Origin: Coptis chinensis
Lineage: Eukaryota; Streptophyta; Magnoliopsida; Ranunculales; Ranunculaceae
Length of the DNA: 64,000 nucleotides
Direction of reading: 5' to 3'
NCBI GenBank assembly: GCA_015680905.1
Contig: CM027377.1
Span: 16,764,501-16,828,500 of the forward strand
Part shown: positions 1 through 11,436 of the stretch, in pieces
Position numbering within the stretch: position 1 is the stretch's first letter
How the letters are laid out: each line of letters opens with the position of its first letter
The notes under the pieces: model-generated
Told to the model about the DNA's origin: nothing
What the model saw: the letters and a program-made list of their open reading frames with translations, nothing else
The model's database searches: none
Translations under genes and position numbers: made by a program

Positions 1-303
1 TGGTTTTTGTTGTGGATTCAATAGCAAATTACTTGAAAAACCAAACTTTGGGGTAACGAAGAAAAAGTCAAATTGAAGCTTCAGGATCTTAATGGGGACC
101 ATTCTTTTGGTCAAGAGTCGCCTGCTGATCCTAAAACCCTTTCTCCCATTTCTTCATGCTTGTTATACGAAAGTGTCTCCTTCTATTCAAGTGGAGAATC
201 CTCAATTCGTTGCTTGGTAAGAAATTGTACCCATCAAGAGTTGCTCGATTTGGATCCTGAAGAAAATGAAAGCGATCTCACCTATGTCCTTCTCTAAATC
301 TTG
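1..303 (+). other. Unrecognised open stretch inside the retroelement
   Basis: A reading frame is open from about 34 to the stop at 295-297. It encodes a mixed-composition peptide (about 87 residues) ending in DLDPEENESDLTYVLL. There is no in-frame methionine near its start and the product is not recognised. It could be the end of a coding region that begins outside the window, or chance. It directly abuts the 429-bp tandem duplication. Confidence 0.25.
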
Positions 304-1161
304 GATCCACCAGCTATGAGAAATCCACCGATCCGTCGCTGCCGACCAATCAGATAAGTCTATTTGCGTTTACTATTGTGTGAAGCACTTTACGGTTACA
401 TACGGTGAATTCGATATACTTTTATCTATTTCAAGTCTATTTGAATTCAATACAACAAGACTCGACCTGGTGAACTTAAATTTATTTCAACCGTTTCATT
501 AGTGAATTTATTCGTCTCGTTTTGGCATGGACGTCGCTTCATATTAGCATTATCATTGTGTAGCCCCATGTTCATCATATCACGCTCCAAGCTGGGGGCT
601 AGTCTACCATAACAATCTCCGAACTGGGGCTACTCACATTTTTACAGGGCAATTAAAACTTCAAAAATAAACTGGAGCTAGCTATTGACGACGATCTCCA
701 AATCAGGATGCCCACAGAATCACTCGGGTCACGATCCACCAGCTATGAGAAATCCACCGATCCGTCGCTGCCGACCAATCAGATAAGTCTATTTGCGTTT
801 ACTATTGTGTGAAGCACTTTACGGTTACATACGGTGAATTCGATATACTTTTATCTATTTCAAGTCTATTTGAATTCAATACAACAAGACTCGACCTGGT
901 GAACTTAAATTTATTTCAACCGTTTCATTAGTGAATTTATTCGTCTCGTTTTGGCATGGACGTCGCTTCATATTAGCATTATCATTGTGTAGCCCCATGT
1001 TCATCATATCACGCTCCAAGCTGGGGGCTAGTCTACCATAACAATCTCCGAACTGGGGCTACTCACATTTTTACAGGGCAATTAAAACTTCAAAAATAAA
1101 TTGGAGCTAGCTATTGACGACGATCTCCAAATCAGGATGCCCACAGAATCACTCGGGTCAC
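304..1161 (+). repeat. Perfectly adjacent tandem duplication, 429-bp unit x2
   Basis: Copy 1 is 304-732 and copy 2 is 733-1161. Both begin GATCCACCAGCTATGAG and end in the CACTCGGGTCAC block. By eye they differ at about one position (AAATAAACTGG against AAATAAATTGG), so the duplication is recent. Part of the unit reappears, diverged, after the 33-bp minisatellite (around 1566-1605). Confidence 0.9.
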
Positions 1162-1231
1162 AACACCCAACTGAGTATAATGCTCACTCAAGCTCAAACG
1201 CTACATAGCGTCACCACTTCTCTCCTGTTCT

Positions 1232-1563
1232 CAAGACCCCAGAGGTCGCCTCCGCTCCTATTGTCAAGACCCCAGAGGTCACCCCAGCTCCTGTCATCAA
1301 GACCCCAGAGGTCGCCCCAACTCCTATTGTCAAGATCCTAGAGATCGCCCCAGCTCCTGTTGTCAAGACCCCAGAGGTCGCCTCCGCTCCTGTTGTCAAG
1401 ACCCCAGAGGTCGCCTCCGCTCCTATTGTCAAGACCCCCAGAGGTCGCCCCCGCTCCTGTTCTTAATACCCCAGAGATCACCTCCGCTCCTATTGTCAAG
1501 ACCCCAGAGGTCGCCCCAGCTCTTGTTGTCAAGACCCCAGAGGTCGCCTCAGCTCCTGTTGTC
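1232..1563 (+). repeat. 33-bp coding minisatellite (TPEVAPAPVVK-type), about 10 copies
   Basis: CAAGACCCCAGAGGTCGC recurs every 33 bp from 1232, with one extra C near 1437. The unit length is a multiple of three; in one frame it reads KTPEVAxAPVVK. The same motif appears unexpanded in the linker after the protease of the 33862-46773 element (36600-36830: TPKVAPVV, LEVAPS, TEATPAPVVV). The array therefore looks like an expanded version of that polyprotein linker. Confidence 0.88.
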
Positions 1564-1660
1564 AAGGCTAGCTATCAACTGCGATCTCCAAATCAGGACG
1601 CTCACTAGAGCCGCCAACTCACTAGTGCAGGCAGACTCACTTGGATCCTGACGCCTACCT

Positions 1661-2360
1661 GAGCAACACGCTCTCTTGAGCTCATAGGCTCCATAGCCTC
1701 TCCAATTCCCACTAGTTGAGGACCTACAATTGTTGGATCAACTCAGTGAGAACGCTCTCAGTGAGCAGCACGCTCTCTTGAGCTTACAGGCTCCATAGCC
1801 TCTCCGAGTCTCACTAGTTGAGGACCTATATTTCTAGGATCAACACAGTGGGAACGCTCTCAGTGAGCAGCACGCTATCTTGAGCTTACAGGCTCCATAG
1901 CCTCTCCGAGTCTCACTAGTTGAGGGCCTATATTTCTAGGATCAATTCAGTGGGAACGCTCTCAGTGAGCAGCACGCTCTCTTGAGCTTACAGGCTCCAT
2001 AGCCTCTCCAAGTCTCACTAGTTGAGGACCTATATTTCTAGGATCAACTCAGTGGGAACGCTCTCAGTGAGCAGCACGCTCTCTTGAGCTTACAGGCTTC
2101 ATAGCCTCTCTAAGTCTCACTAGTTGAGGACCTATATTTCTAGGATCAACTCAGTGGGAACTCTCTCAGTGAGCAGCATTGAGCTTACAGTCTCTATAGC
2201 CTCTCCGAGTCTCACTAGTTGAGGACCTATATTTCTAGGATCAACTCAGTGGGAACGCTCTCAGTGAGCAACACACTCTCAGCGGGCAACACGATCTCCA
2301 GGAGCAACACGCTTTCTTAAGCTAACATGCTCTCAGCGGGCAACACGATCTTGAGCTACC
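1661..2360 (+). repeat. 102-bp tandem array, about 6 copies
   Basis: The block AGTGAGCAGCACGCT recurs at about 1760, 1862, 1964, 2066 and 2168, then at 2263, i.e. a 102-bp period with one 95-bp last unit. Each unit holds CTCTTGAGCTTACAGGCTCC, the CTCACTAGTTGAGGACCTAT block and an AACGCTCTCAGTGAGCA block. It is clearly related to the 138-bp array at 40288-41030 of the other element, whose unit carries the same blocks plus an extra 36 bp. Confidence 0.88.
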
Positions 2361-3142
2361 AGGCTCCATAGCCTCTCCAGTTCTTGATAGTTGATGACCT
2401 ACACCTCTAAGATCAACTCAGCGAGAACGCTCTCTGCGAGCAGCACATTTTCTTACGCTAACAGGTCCCTTGACATATGCTCTCTTGGGGCCTACCAAAC
2501 GGTCACTCGATCTAAAATAAGGAGCAACTCAACGTTGGAGCGACCACTCAATCTACTGAAACGTCACCCGACCTACCAAACGATCACTCAGAGAACATCT
2601 CCCCGACGAGCTCAAGACAGCTCACTTCATAGTGAACCAACAGTCTCTCCGTGAGATCACCTAGCCGTTCCGAGCAGGTCGCCCGAATACTTATTCACGA
2701 ACTGCCACCATCAGAGAAGGCAAACGATAACCAAGAAGACTAGAAAAGCAGACTCTATTCTCCATCCGCTGGGGCTGGATCGACTCCCTCTGTGAGACGC
2801 CCAGATCTACTCCATCTTCCTCCACACTCTCCAGAAGAGACCACTCTATCTGCCTCTAGGCTCTCACCTTCAAGACGCTATCTTCTCCACTCTCCCCAAC
2901 CACACCAAATCATCCCTACATGAACTACGTTTGACTTGATTCAGGTTCCCCTAGAGAGAGTTTGATAGGTAGGCAGTTCGTTCGGAACGAACTCAGTCGA
3001 AACCCATCACAAATTCTATAAAACGAGGCAGTTACTATTTCCGTTCACAATTACTCACATCCTCACATGTGCTAAACACGTGCTATCATTCTCTCTCAGC
3101 AGATCACTCCGTTGTACAAAGCGACCTACTGAGAGGGGGCTA

Positions 3143-3680
3143 TGTGAGGGAGTGATATTCTTCTTTAGGAATATCAAGCACGTGCTCAGCATGGTGGAAA
3201 TACCGCACCGACCTCTGACGTACTTCGCCGACCTATGTCACTAGATTGCTCCAGAACAGTTCGTATCATTACATACATCGTGCTATATCGTGACTCACCT
3301 TACCTTCTAGAAGCAATCATGAACGAAACTACACGTACACAAATCACTACCGCCAGCTACTGACCACCACCGCAAGCTACTAACCCATGCTACTAATCCC
3401 CATCATTACAGCAGACCTATGAGCACAGTTCTCACACGCCTCTACAATCTCCACCCTACATTTGTGCTGTTCTTTACACGTGTTGGGTGAGGATTCACTT
3501 TCATTACCTATAAATACCACTCGTATGAACTACGCCAGACCTGATTATTCTCTCCCCCTAGAATTAAGAGAAGATACGTAGGCAGTTCGCTCATCAACGA
3601 ACTCGATTTTAACCATATTCTATTCCATTCTCCCTCTCCCTCATTGTATGTAAAGGTAAGGCCCAAAACGCTCCTTTACA
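3143..3680 (+). repeat. 3' LTR (about 538 bp)
   Basis: The LTR starts TGTGAGGGAGTGATATTC after a polypurine tract GAGAGGGGGC and ends CTCCTTTACA, giving short inverted ends. A TATA-like CCTATAAATACC lies at about 3509. The next five bases are ACTAC, which also occur at the matching place in the duplicated, uninserted copy at 27355-27359. That fits ACTAC being the target-site duplication. Confidence 0.85.
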
Positions 3681-4408
3681 ACTACTTTAAAATATAATAA
3701 TAACAAATCGATATTAAATTGTCAAGTCATAGCCTAATAATGCCAATAAATTTAGTAAAGTAATCAAAATTATTCGACAAAGTCACATACGGCCCAAAAT
3801 AACTACACTAGGGATGAATGGATGGTAACCATTCGGACCTCGTAGATGGCAATATGGGTTTTTTAGCAGGACCATTGTGAACGAGTTTTTATCTTGTGGA
3901 GCCTATGACCCTACTTAGGTGCAACGACGTGCCATGCATGTTTGATTGTTCAACACCAAAGACTGTGTTTGGCTCCCTAAACTTCAATCCACGCTATCCA
4001 TATTTTTCCAATTTTAGGGAGACGAATTTTGAAAAGTAAAATTTCTGCTCATAAGAGTTTAAGAAATGCAACTTCTTATATCTTTCTCTCAAGAGAAAAT
4101 TCAGTTCAATTTATTCTCTTGAAATTGACAGTGCGATTGGACTCTACCGTCCAGAGCTTTTTCGTTTTTTTAAATCTCAGTAAATATCGTGATATTTTGA
4201 AATAATTTTGGTACATATAATTTTCTTTTAATGGAACATGACTGTATGTCTGTATGAGAATATCCACAATTAATATCGCAGATATCTGAGATATTTCATT
4301 CATTTATTCTTTTTGGCAGGCGTAAAGTTAAACACGGTTTTAACTCCTTTACCTGAAAAATGAAACACATATAACTTGCTGCATCAAACACCACAATTTT
4401 AGAATAAG
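3681..4408 (+). repeat. Segmental duplicate of 27355-28121
   Basis: This segment aligns almost base for base with 27355-28121, with scattered substitutions and small indels. The largest difference is about 60 bp present near 27980-28040 but missing here at about 4319, where two similar GGCAGG/GGCTGG words flank the missing piece. The second copy lies just upstream of the DUF1666 gene, so this is a stray copy of that gene's upstream region. No coding is recognised. Confidence 0.9.
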
Positions 4409-4410
4409 TA

Positions 4411-4975
4411 AACGCAAATCCAACTTTTGAACTAGAATCAAGTACTTTGCAGCAGAAACATTTTTCACTTTGGCATCGAGAAAGGGTTGAAACATCTCGC
4501 CATCGGAGTCAGATTGGTAATCTTTTAGCCAAGAGCGACTCTCCTTCAGCTGTGTTGGTTGACTCCCTGCTATGATAAAGCTAAGAAGTCACTCGATGTT
4601 ATATAAGTAACATCTTATTCGGCAGCAGAGAGATCATACATAAACATCAGATTAAGTTATAACGTACATAAGCTGACGTCTTGGTTCAGCAGGAATTGCA
4701 TGTCCTGAGATTTAGCCAAGTCTACTGATCTTTGTTTACTGTTAATAAGTCAGGTGAGAATGAGACACCGTTAGCATGAATTTGTACAAAACCTATAATA
4801 TAAGTAACTAATAGGCAAGTACGCAAATAACGAGGAAATAAAACTAGTAAAGACCAGAGATTAAGAATCTGCTTATTGGCTCCACTGCGCAAAAGAAGCT
4901 GAGCACAGTTTAGGAAGTCATTTTTGACCGCAAAGAACAAGGGTGTTTCGTTCAATTCTGAAATTGCGTCAACGC
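4411..4975 (-). pseudogene. Ankyrin-repeat protein fragment (decayed)
   Basis: On the minus strand, about 4974 down to 4860 encodes an ankyrin-like segment containing NETPLFFAVKND and AQLLLRSGANKQILNL, with the typical TPL-A and LLL-GAN positions. Further on, about 4575 down to 4411, a second open stretch (LKDYQSDSDGEMFQPFL, then KYLILVQKLDLRL) follows an acceptor-like CTTCTTAG. These look like two exons of one ankyrin-containing protein. No start, no complete repeat array and no continuation are found, and a LINE fragment on the other strand overlaps the 5' side. The exact protein family is not identified. Confidence 0.5.
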
Positions 4976-5570
4976 AGTCTGGACAATCAGCTCGACAATC
5001 AGCTCAAGTTCTGGTTCAAAGGATCATTGCTGATACAAGGTTTTACATTCAAGCCAACATAGAACAGGTACCTGACTCGATTGAGAACAGAGTTTTGCTT
5101 AATAGATTGAGGTTACATGCTAACTTCAAAGATACTGATGGAATTCAATACTGATGGATCCGTAGGACAGGGTCAAGCTGGTATTGGTGGTGCTATAAGG
5201 GATGAGCTTGGTGAAGTTGTTATGGCTTTTACTGGGGTTAACTCTAATACGTCAGTTATATACCAAGAGTTACTGGCCATTAAAGAAGGACTGAATGCTT
5301 GCATCTTGTTGCAGTACTCAAGAGTAAATGTGGAGTCAGATTCAATGAGAGCAATACAAGCTATAAAATTGAATACTCCTATGAACAGCGGAAAGAGAGA
5401 AGGGTATACCTGATTCAAGAATATTTGCTTATTCGCTAAGGATCGACTTTTTCCATTATGAACGCAGACTTCTTCAAGATGAATGGGGGAAAGGAATAGC
5501 GTAGAAATTAGCTCACAAACACAAGCTTAGCAAATGTATCATAGACTACGGTGAGAATCCTACGTCTTGA
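4930..5570 (+). pseudogene. LINE-type RNase H fragment
   Basis: The plus strand first reads a connector-like segment (VLVQRIIADTRFYIQANI, SIENRVLLNRLRL). After a frameshift near 5135 it reads an RNase H of the RVT_3 type: FNTDGSVGQGQAGIGGAIRD, then YQELLAIKEGLNACILL and VNVESDSMRAIQAI. The D of NTDGS, the E of QELLAIKEGL and the D of ESDS match the catalytic acidic residues of this family. A further fragment around 5425-5520 (FHYERRLLQDEWGKGIA) resembles the C-terminal part. This is the usual 3' domain of plant L1-type LINEs; no RT is present, and the frameshift and stops mark it as dead. Confidence 0.7.
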
Positions 5571-6222
5571 ATTCATAATATCCTTTAATTACAAGAACAA
5601 AAAGAAAACGAAAAACAACAATACCCTCGTCTTATAATAAAGAAATTCCATTGAATCTATTTGGACAAGCAATACATGGTTTTGATATGATGCAACCAAT
5701 GACGATTAAAGATTCGCTTCTTTCATCCCACTTTACGATCACAAGTAGGCAGGATTAGGGGAAAAGATGCTACACCAACGGGACAACCAAAAAATCTACG
5801 TGAAAAGAAAAGAATGAGGCATGAGCAAATCTCCTGCCTCAAATTTCATAACCATGTCAAACAATACTATACTCTATAAATACAGTAGGTTGCAACACAA
5901 AATAGAATCAGAAGTAATCCACCGCTGGTCAATGACACTAGGACGACTAGGCGGTAAAACACGCACTGAAGAAGCTCCACAACGTCTCAAAATCACCGTA
6001 TGCACGTTACCCTCCAACTTCACTGCCACACCTGTCATCATTGTTGCCTTCACCCCATTCTGCAACAATCACACTCTAGCTAGGGCTAACTTTAATCATG
6101 GAATTGCCAACATGGATTTCCGAGTGCTATTTCGAACTACTTGTCTTGTTGAATGTAACTACTGAAAGTATTCTTGATCAACCAATATACAATACAGCAT
6201 GCTGCTTGACTTGTTTCGGTCT
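5571..6222. other. Intergenic stretch with one unrecognised ORF (5821-6165, +)
   Basis: Nothing here is recognised. An ATG-started plus-strand frame of 114 codons runs 5821-6165 (MSKSPASNFIT...), and an overlapping minus-strand frame is open for about 64 codons. Neither resembles a known domain by eye, and it is not possible to say which, if either, is real. Confidence 0.3.
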
Positions 6223-6229
6223 TTAGGCA

Positions 6230-9200
6230 CAAAATAGAGATGCAGTAACTAATGTTTTCCATCGGCTAAAACTGTATTGATTTTCTCCAGGAACTTGTGA
6301 TCCTCGATTAGCAGTTTTTGACACTTTTTGAATGAGCTTCACTGCCGTCAAGATCTTGTTCACTTGTGGTGGTCTAAGAAGCATAGTAATGTAGCTACCT
6401 CCAACTACCAGACTAAGGTCATTCATCCACAAGAAGCTCCTCAAGCTAGTCCACGAAACCAGCAGAAGCTTCAGTGACCCCACTTGGCTACTTACCCTCG
6501 ATTAGCTCTGGTTTTCACCACCCATAATTATGCATTGTCAAAAACTGCCTTGACATAACTTGTTCACCTAAATCTCCGCCTCTTTTCCCTGGCCGCTCTT
6601 TGACTGTGAGTTCATGGAAACACCTGGAACTTCTAGCACCTTCAGAGTTCATACCATCTTACTGTGATCATCCGTGAGCGGAGCGAACATTTTGGGAGAA
6701 GGGGGGGGGTTATGCAGACAAAAACCAACTTGGTTGGTTTCTGTCTGTCTGTCCTCATCTCTTCCTTCTGTTTTTTCTCTTTTTGTCTCTCTCACTCTCC
6801 CTTTTCCTCTCCCTCTCCTTCTCCATCTCCACTCCTCCATCTTTCTCTCCCACTCCGCTCACCCCCACTGCTTAGCAGTATACTAGTTAAAAGATGGACT
6901 ACATTGACCTTCAATCACTCTATTGTTTTCGGCTCATTGGACCTTCTGGATATCAAGTCATATACATAGTAAAGTGGATGATGGCACCGCCTTATTTATA
7001 CAATATCCTTTCTATACTGCACATCAAAAAGCGTTATTTCCTGTGACTGGCCCTGGGCAACAGAGTCCTCACTCCTCCTGTAAGATAAAATGTTAAGTAT
7101 CTTTGATGTGCATTTGTGGAGCAAAGAACTAAGTCCACCTGAAGTGCAGGAACCTGCCCCTCTTAGGAAAAGTGTTTCAGTCAGCCTCTCAGAACCTACT
7201 GATTTTTCCTTCATAGTCCCACTTGAATAACCTTCCAAACAACCTTGGGATGGAGAGACCTCGGTAGTCACCATTTCTAGTGAAAATTGTAGATCAGGGG
7301 CAAAATCATGGTTATCTTGCCCGCACTTTTTTGTAGTTATTCTGCTTCTCAAGAAATTCTCTAAATCCTTCGTTTTGATCAGTGAGCTTCTTAGATAGAA
7401 CATTAAGTTTGTCGATGTTAGTTCAAGTTGCTGTCATTGAAGAATTTCTTCCAGGAAGATACTTCCTCTGATTCCTTTCCCACAATAGCGAAAGGCCCCA
7501 TTTATTTCGTTGCACTACTGGTTTATTCCCTTGAACGATTCATACTATTCAATTTTTGTTCTCTCACCTCGTTCAATACTTTCCCTTTATCCAAAACGTT
7601 GATCTCCACTTTTTCCAGCTTATTTTGTATGCCAAGCTCAGGATCCCTTACCTGAAGTTCAATACTGTGTAACATGTGGTGATGCTCATTTTGCATTTTT
7701 CAGGCAGTACCAATCTCTCATGCTCCATGCGGGCCTCTAATGATTCCCTTTTTCTACCTGAGATCTTACGTCTTCTGTTGAATATGATTCTGTGCAATAA
7801 GATTTTCGTTCTTGAGCTTTCCTCATTGTGGAGTTTCAGTTTTACAAACTTTTCCTTCTCATTAACCAGTTTTAGCATAGGTGTAAAGTCTACCTTTTTC
7901 TCATCTAACATTTCCCATCCCCTCTCAAATCTCTTCTTGTTCTGTTTTAAAGTGTCTCGCTTGTTCCAGAGCAATTCTTCCTGAATCTTGCAGTTGCCTT
8001 GCTCCTGTGCCAGTTCTAACTCTAGGTGCTGAAACCCATTCCTCTCATCTTTAGTTACTTTGAGTTTTTCAACTCTTTATGTAACTGCAGTTGTTTCTCA
8101 TCAATGTCCCCCCTTTTCTTATCAAGTTCATCAGTTAAAAAATGCAACTCCTCTGTCAGAAAAACAATTTTCTTCTCCAGCTCCAGTTTTCTCACCTCAA
8201 TTTTGGGTGACTTCTCTCACCTTCAAAATTCTCCATTCTAATTGAAGGTCTCTCTCTTTCTCCTAATATCTCTACAAACTTTTTCTAAAGCCTGCTCTAT
8301 CTTGCGAATTTTCTCCTCCTCCTCGATCAATTGTACTTCCTTTAGCTCCATTGCAACTGCTTTCTTTTTCAACTCCTTGTCAAAAACCTATACTCTTTTG
8401 CTTCATTTCCAGCTCATACTCGTGCTCTTGGAGTCCAGGGTAGCACTATGTTCGTCATCCAGCTTCTGAATTTCAACCTACAGAAGAATCATTGCAAAAG
8501 AGTAAAGGACGAGTATCAGATATGATAAAGAGGAAAATACTACAGCACGACTAGAAATTTGCACAACAAAGCAGGACATTTAAGGAATGTAAAAAAAAAA
8601 GTATAAAAAAAGACAATCTGGTGTGGAGAATAAAATATTTACTCATCAGCATGAATGTAATCTTAGTACATCAACTAGTACATGAATGATCCTAACACCT
8701 TGGTCAAATCCAAAACATGTAAATTAAAACAGTCTCTCACAAAAATAAATTCCATGGCCAATGCTGTCCCGAGTTATCAACTTGCAACAACTCACTGGTA
8801 GAGACTCCAAAAGCACCCCCTTCAAAATTAAAAGTAAAACCATTACAGAAAAAAAAAAACTACCGAGAATGATGGATGCCTGCAAACTTCCTATCCATGG
8901 ATATGTATGCTGGAAGTATAATAAAACATTGGAGACTTACTCTTTCTCTCCAAATGAGCTTTTCCTTTTTCTTTCATCTCAAGATTCTTTTCCATAGCAT
9001 GCGCTTCCTGCACAACAATGGCAAAGGAAAAAGTAGAACTATAACCACGGAATATCAGCTAAAACGATCAACAAAATTACCTACCCTTCCTAGGCTAACT
9101 TTGCAAATTTATGTTCATATCATCTTCTCTACTCTTCATTTAGAATGTAATGATCTCATGCTTCCTCTGTGGCTCTTGAAGATCCTTCTCTTTCTTCTGA

Positions 9201-9320
9201 AGCCTACTATAACTCACACGTGATCGCTCCTCTCTCTGGTGAAGGAATCTAAAACCATCTGCCAGCCTCCCTTCTCTTTCTTGCAGAGAGTTTTCCCAGT
9301 CTCACAGCGCTAATTTGTTT
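6230..9320 (-). pseudogene. CRWN: CRWN/NMCP1-like nuclear lamina coiled-coil protein, degenerate
   Basis: Reading the minus strand from 9320 downward, blocks occur in the order expected of plant CRWN (LINC/NMCP1) proteins, which are lamina-like coiled-coil proteins of the inner nuclear periphery. About 9310-9085: WEN-LQEREGRLADGF, REERSRV and QKKEKDLQEPQRK. About 9020-8930: EAHAMEKNLEMKEK. 8490-7640: VEIQKLDDEH, then ELLWNKRDTLKQNKKRFERG and LDEKKVDFTPML, LEARMEHERLVL. 7640-6985: frames ending in LLHKCTSKILNILSYRR, matching the conserved C-terminal KCTSKIF segment. Near 6300: VPGENQY, matching the PGEKRYNLRR tail. Frameshifts and stops break the frame repeatedly and the N-terminal exons are missing, so it is not functional. 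The intervals 8500-8925 and 6490-6980 hold intron-like or low-complexity DNA. Confidence 0.75.
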
Positions 9321-9324
9321 ACAC

Positions 9325-10147
9325 CAAGCAGCTTCATTCATTTCGTTCCTGAGACGTAGAGCAAATATTAGTACAAAAACGAGAAATGCTCAGGAAAAAG
9401 TACAAGTGAGAGAGAATATACAGTGTTATTCCGGTAAACATGAAGCTGAAGGTAACAACAGCTACTTTTCTAGAGACATCAACATTCCACTACTGTGTAA
9501 AAATCTATAAAGTTCCATCCCTACTTCCCTATATGAAGCAGAAATAAATATTTGCAATTCATGTAACCCTTCTAGTAAAACTTCTAACCTATTAATATAT
9601 ACCAATAAATAACACTTATAGCAGAATCAGATACTATTGAAACGTACGAAAATAGTACAATTGGAACTATAACCTCAAAATAGTACAATCGGAACTATAA
9701 CCTTAAATTCTTCTTTTGGGAAAGAGTGCAATTAAAAGTACATTTTGTCTGCCCAGCTTATCTCCGATCCACTCATTTTTTCCTTCCTTTTCCTCCTCTG
9801 TCTTAGCCTCTTTATCAATTTCCGATTACTTCAACTATGCTAAAAAACTAGGCAATGTCTCTTAAATAACTTCTCGGCTTTATTTCCCTCTCCCTCTTTT
9901 CTAGTCATTCGTATCAAACTACCAAGGTATACTTAACTACGGAATATTTTTCCTTTTGGTTCTGCGTATAACAGGTTTGATTGTTACATCAATGAAAATA
10001 TAGTCCAAAAATATGTACTCACACATAAACCTACTATTTTGTTTTTAAAATTTTCAAAGGGGCCACGCGAACACATACCCTACCCCATATATTAATCACA
10101 AATTCAAGAATTGAACAAAATTTACCTCATTTCAAGTTGTAAAATTT
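9325..10147. other. Non-coding spacer between the two CRWN-like copies
   Basis: No coding is recognised. The stretch is AT-rich and includes a small local repeat: AATAGTACAATTGGAACTAT near 9651 is repeated with changes near 9680. Confidence 0.5.
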
Positions 10148-10149
10148 TT

Positions 10150-11150
10150 GGAACAAGCGCATCGTGGTATTGCTCATTTTGCTTGTTTTCAGACAGTACC
10201 AATGGTTCACGCTCCAGGCCGGCTTCAAATGCTTCCTTTAACCCAAGATCTTTCGTGTCTACTGTCGAATATGAATCTGCGCAATAATTTTCTTATTCTT
10301 CATGATTTCGTCATTGTCGAATTTCAGTGTAACATGTGGTGTTGCTCGTTTTGCATTTTTCAGACAGTACCAATCTCTCATGCTCCATGCCGGCTTCTAA
10401 TGATCCCTTTCTTAATCTGACATCCCACGTCTTCTGTCAAATATGATTCTGTGCAATAAGGCTTTCGTTCTTGAGCTTTCCTCATTGAGGAGTTTCAGTT
10501 TTTTAATCTTTTCCTTCTCCTCATTGACCTGTTTTAGCATACATGTAATATCTACCTTCTTCTCATCTAACACTTCCCATTTCCTCTCAAATCTCTCGTT
10601 GTCCTGTTTCAAAGTCTCTCTTTCCTTCAAGAGCAATTCTTCCTGAAGCTCGCATTTTCCTTGCTCCTGTGTCATTTCTGACTCCAGGCACTGAATCTCG
10701 CTACTCTCATCTTTAGTAAATTTGATTTTTTCTAACTCTTTATGTGACTCAGTTGTTTCTCATCAATGTACCCCCTTTTTTCATCAAGTTATCAATTAAA
10801 AGATGCAACACTCCTTGTCAGTGATAACATTTTTCTACTCCAGCTCTAGTGCTTTCGCCTCTACTTTGACACTTCTTTCTCCTCCTCAAAACTTTCCATT
10901 TCTCCCTCTTTTCCTCATATCTATCCTCACTTTCCAAAACCTGCTCTACTGCCAAAAAATTTCCTCGTCCTGGTTCAGTTGTACTTCCTTTAGTTCCACC
11001 ACGGCACCACAACTGCTTTATTTTTCAGCTCAACCTCGAAAACTTATTTTTTTGCTCCATTTCCAGCTCATACTTGCTTCTTTGATCCCAGGGTAGCGAC
11101 GTAGCGTCATGTCCGTCATCCGGCTTCTGATTTTCAACCTACAGTAAATC
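10150..11150 (-). pseudogene. CRWN: Second, partial CRWN-like copy
   Basis: The minus strand from 11140 down repeats the middle exon of the neighbouring CRWN-like pseudogene. It starts after an acceptor-like CTACAG with VENQKPDDGHDATSLPWD and SKYELEMEQKNKF, and ends with CELQEELLLKERETLKQDN, FERKWEVLDEKKVDI and VNEEKEKIKKLKLLNEE. It carries several frameshifts between 10750 and 11050. The end of the block (the MEHE-S-L-E-K region) is itself present twice, at about 10330-10410 and about 10150-10240. The copy is less interrupted in its last 260 bp than the other copy. It represents a partial duplication, not a whole gene. Confidence 0.72.
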
Positions 11151-11436
11151 ATTTCAAAGACCAGTATCAGACAATTCTATAGAAGAAGATGCTACATCAC
11201 GACTATAATTTTGCTTTGAGGAATACAGTAATTCGACAGAGAAACCCAGTTCATTACCAACAAACAGGCTCAAGAATTGACAAAAACAAGAGATAGCTTA
11301 AATTAAACACCACCAACCTCAATTCACATTTGGATAGTTTTGAGGAATGACTGATCCATCACCCATCCATCCCTCAAATCTCACCTTTCCGCTGCATCGA
11401 TACCCCCACCATGAAAATTTTCGATTACTCTGGGTA
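11151..11436. other. Spacer, nothing recognised
   Basis: AT-rich sequence between the CRWN-like copy and the DUF4283 remnant. No coding or repeat structure is seen. Confidence 0.4.

Larger units (their letters stand above)
1..3680 (+). mobile_element. 3' part of a Ty3/gypsy-type LTR retrotransposon, repeat-rich
   Basis: The stretch ends in an LTR (3143-3680) preceded by a purine-rich tract, so it is read as the 3' internal region of an LTR element whose 5' end lies outside the window. The LTR resembles the LTR pair of the element at 33862-46773 (similar start, a TATA-like CCTATAAATACC, the TACGTAGGCAG block and the same terminal CTCCTTTACA), so the two belong to related families. No gag, protease, RT or integrase reading frame is seen in these 3.1 kb; they are almost entirely tandem arrays. 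It could be a non-autonomous member, or the arrays could simply occupy the space between integrase and the 3' LTR as in the other element. About 2450-3130 is unique sequence with no recognised coding. Confidence 0.75.

Noticed and set aside
1211-1565. Minus-strand repetitive frames (TTGAEATSGVL type)
   Set aside because: Complement of the 33-bp minisatellite; the plus-strand sense matches the polyprotein linker.
1232-2360. Possible CRISPR array from regular repeats
   Set aside because: Repeats are directly abutting with no unique spacers, and they lie in a plant retroelement.
6664-6969. Plus-strand Ser/Pro/Leu-rich frame
   Set aside because: Low-complexity CT-rich tract (CTCTCTCCCT) without domain similarity.
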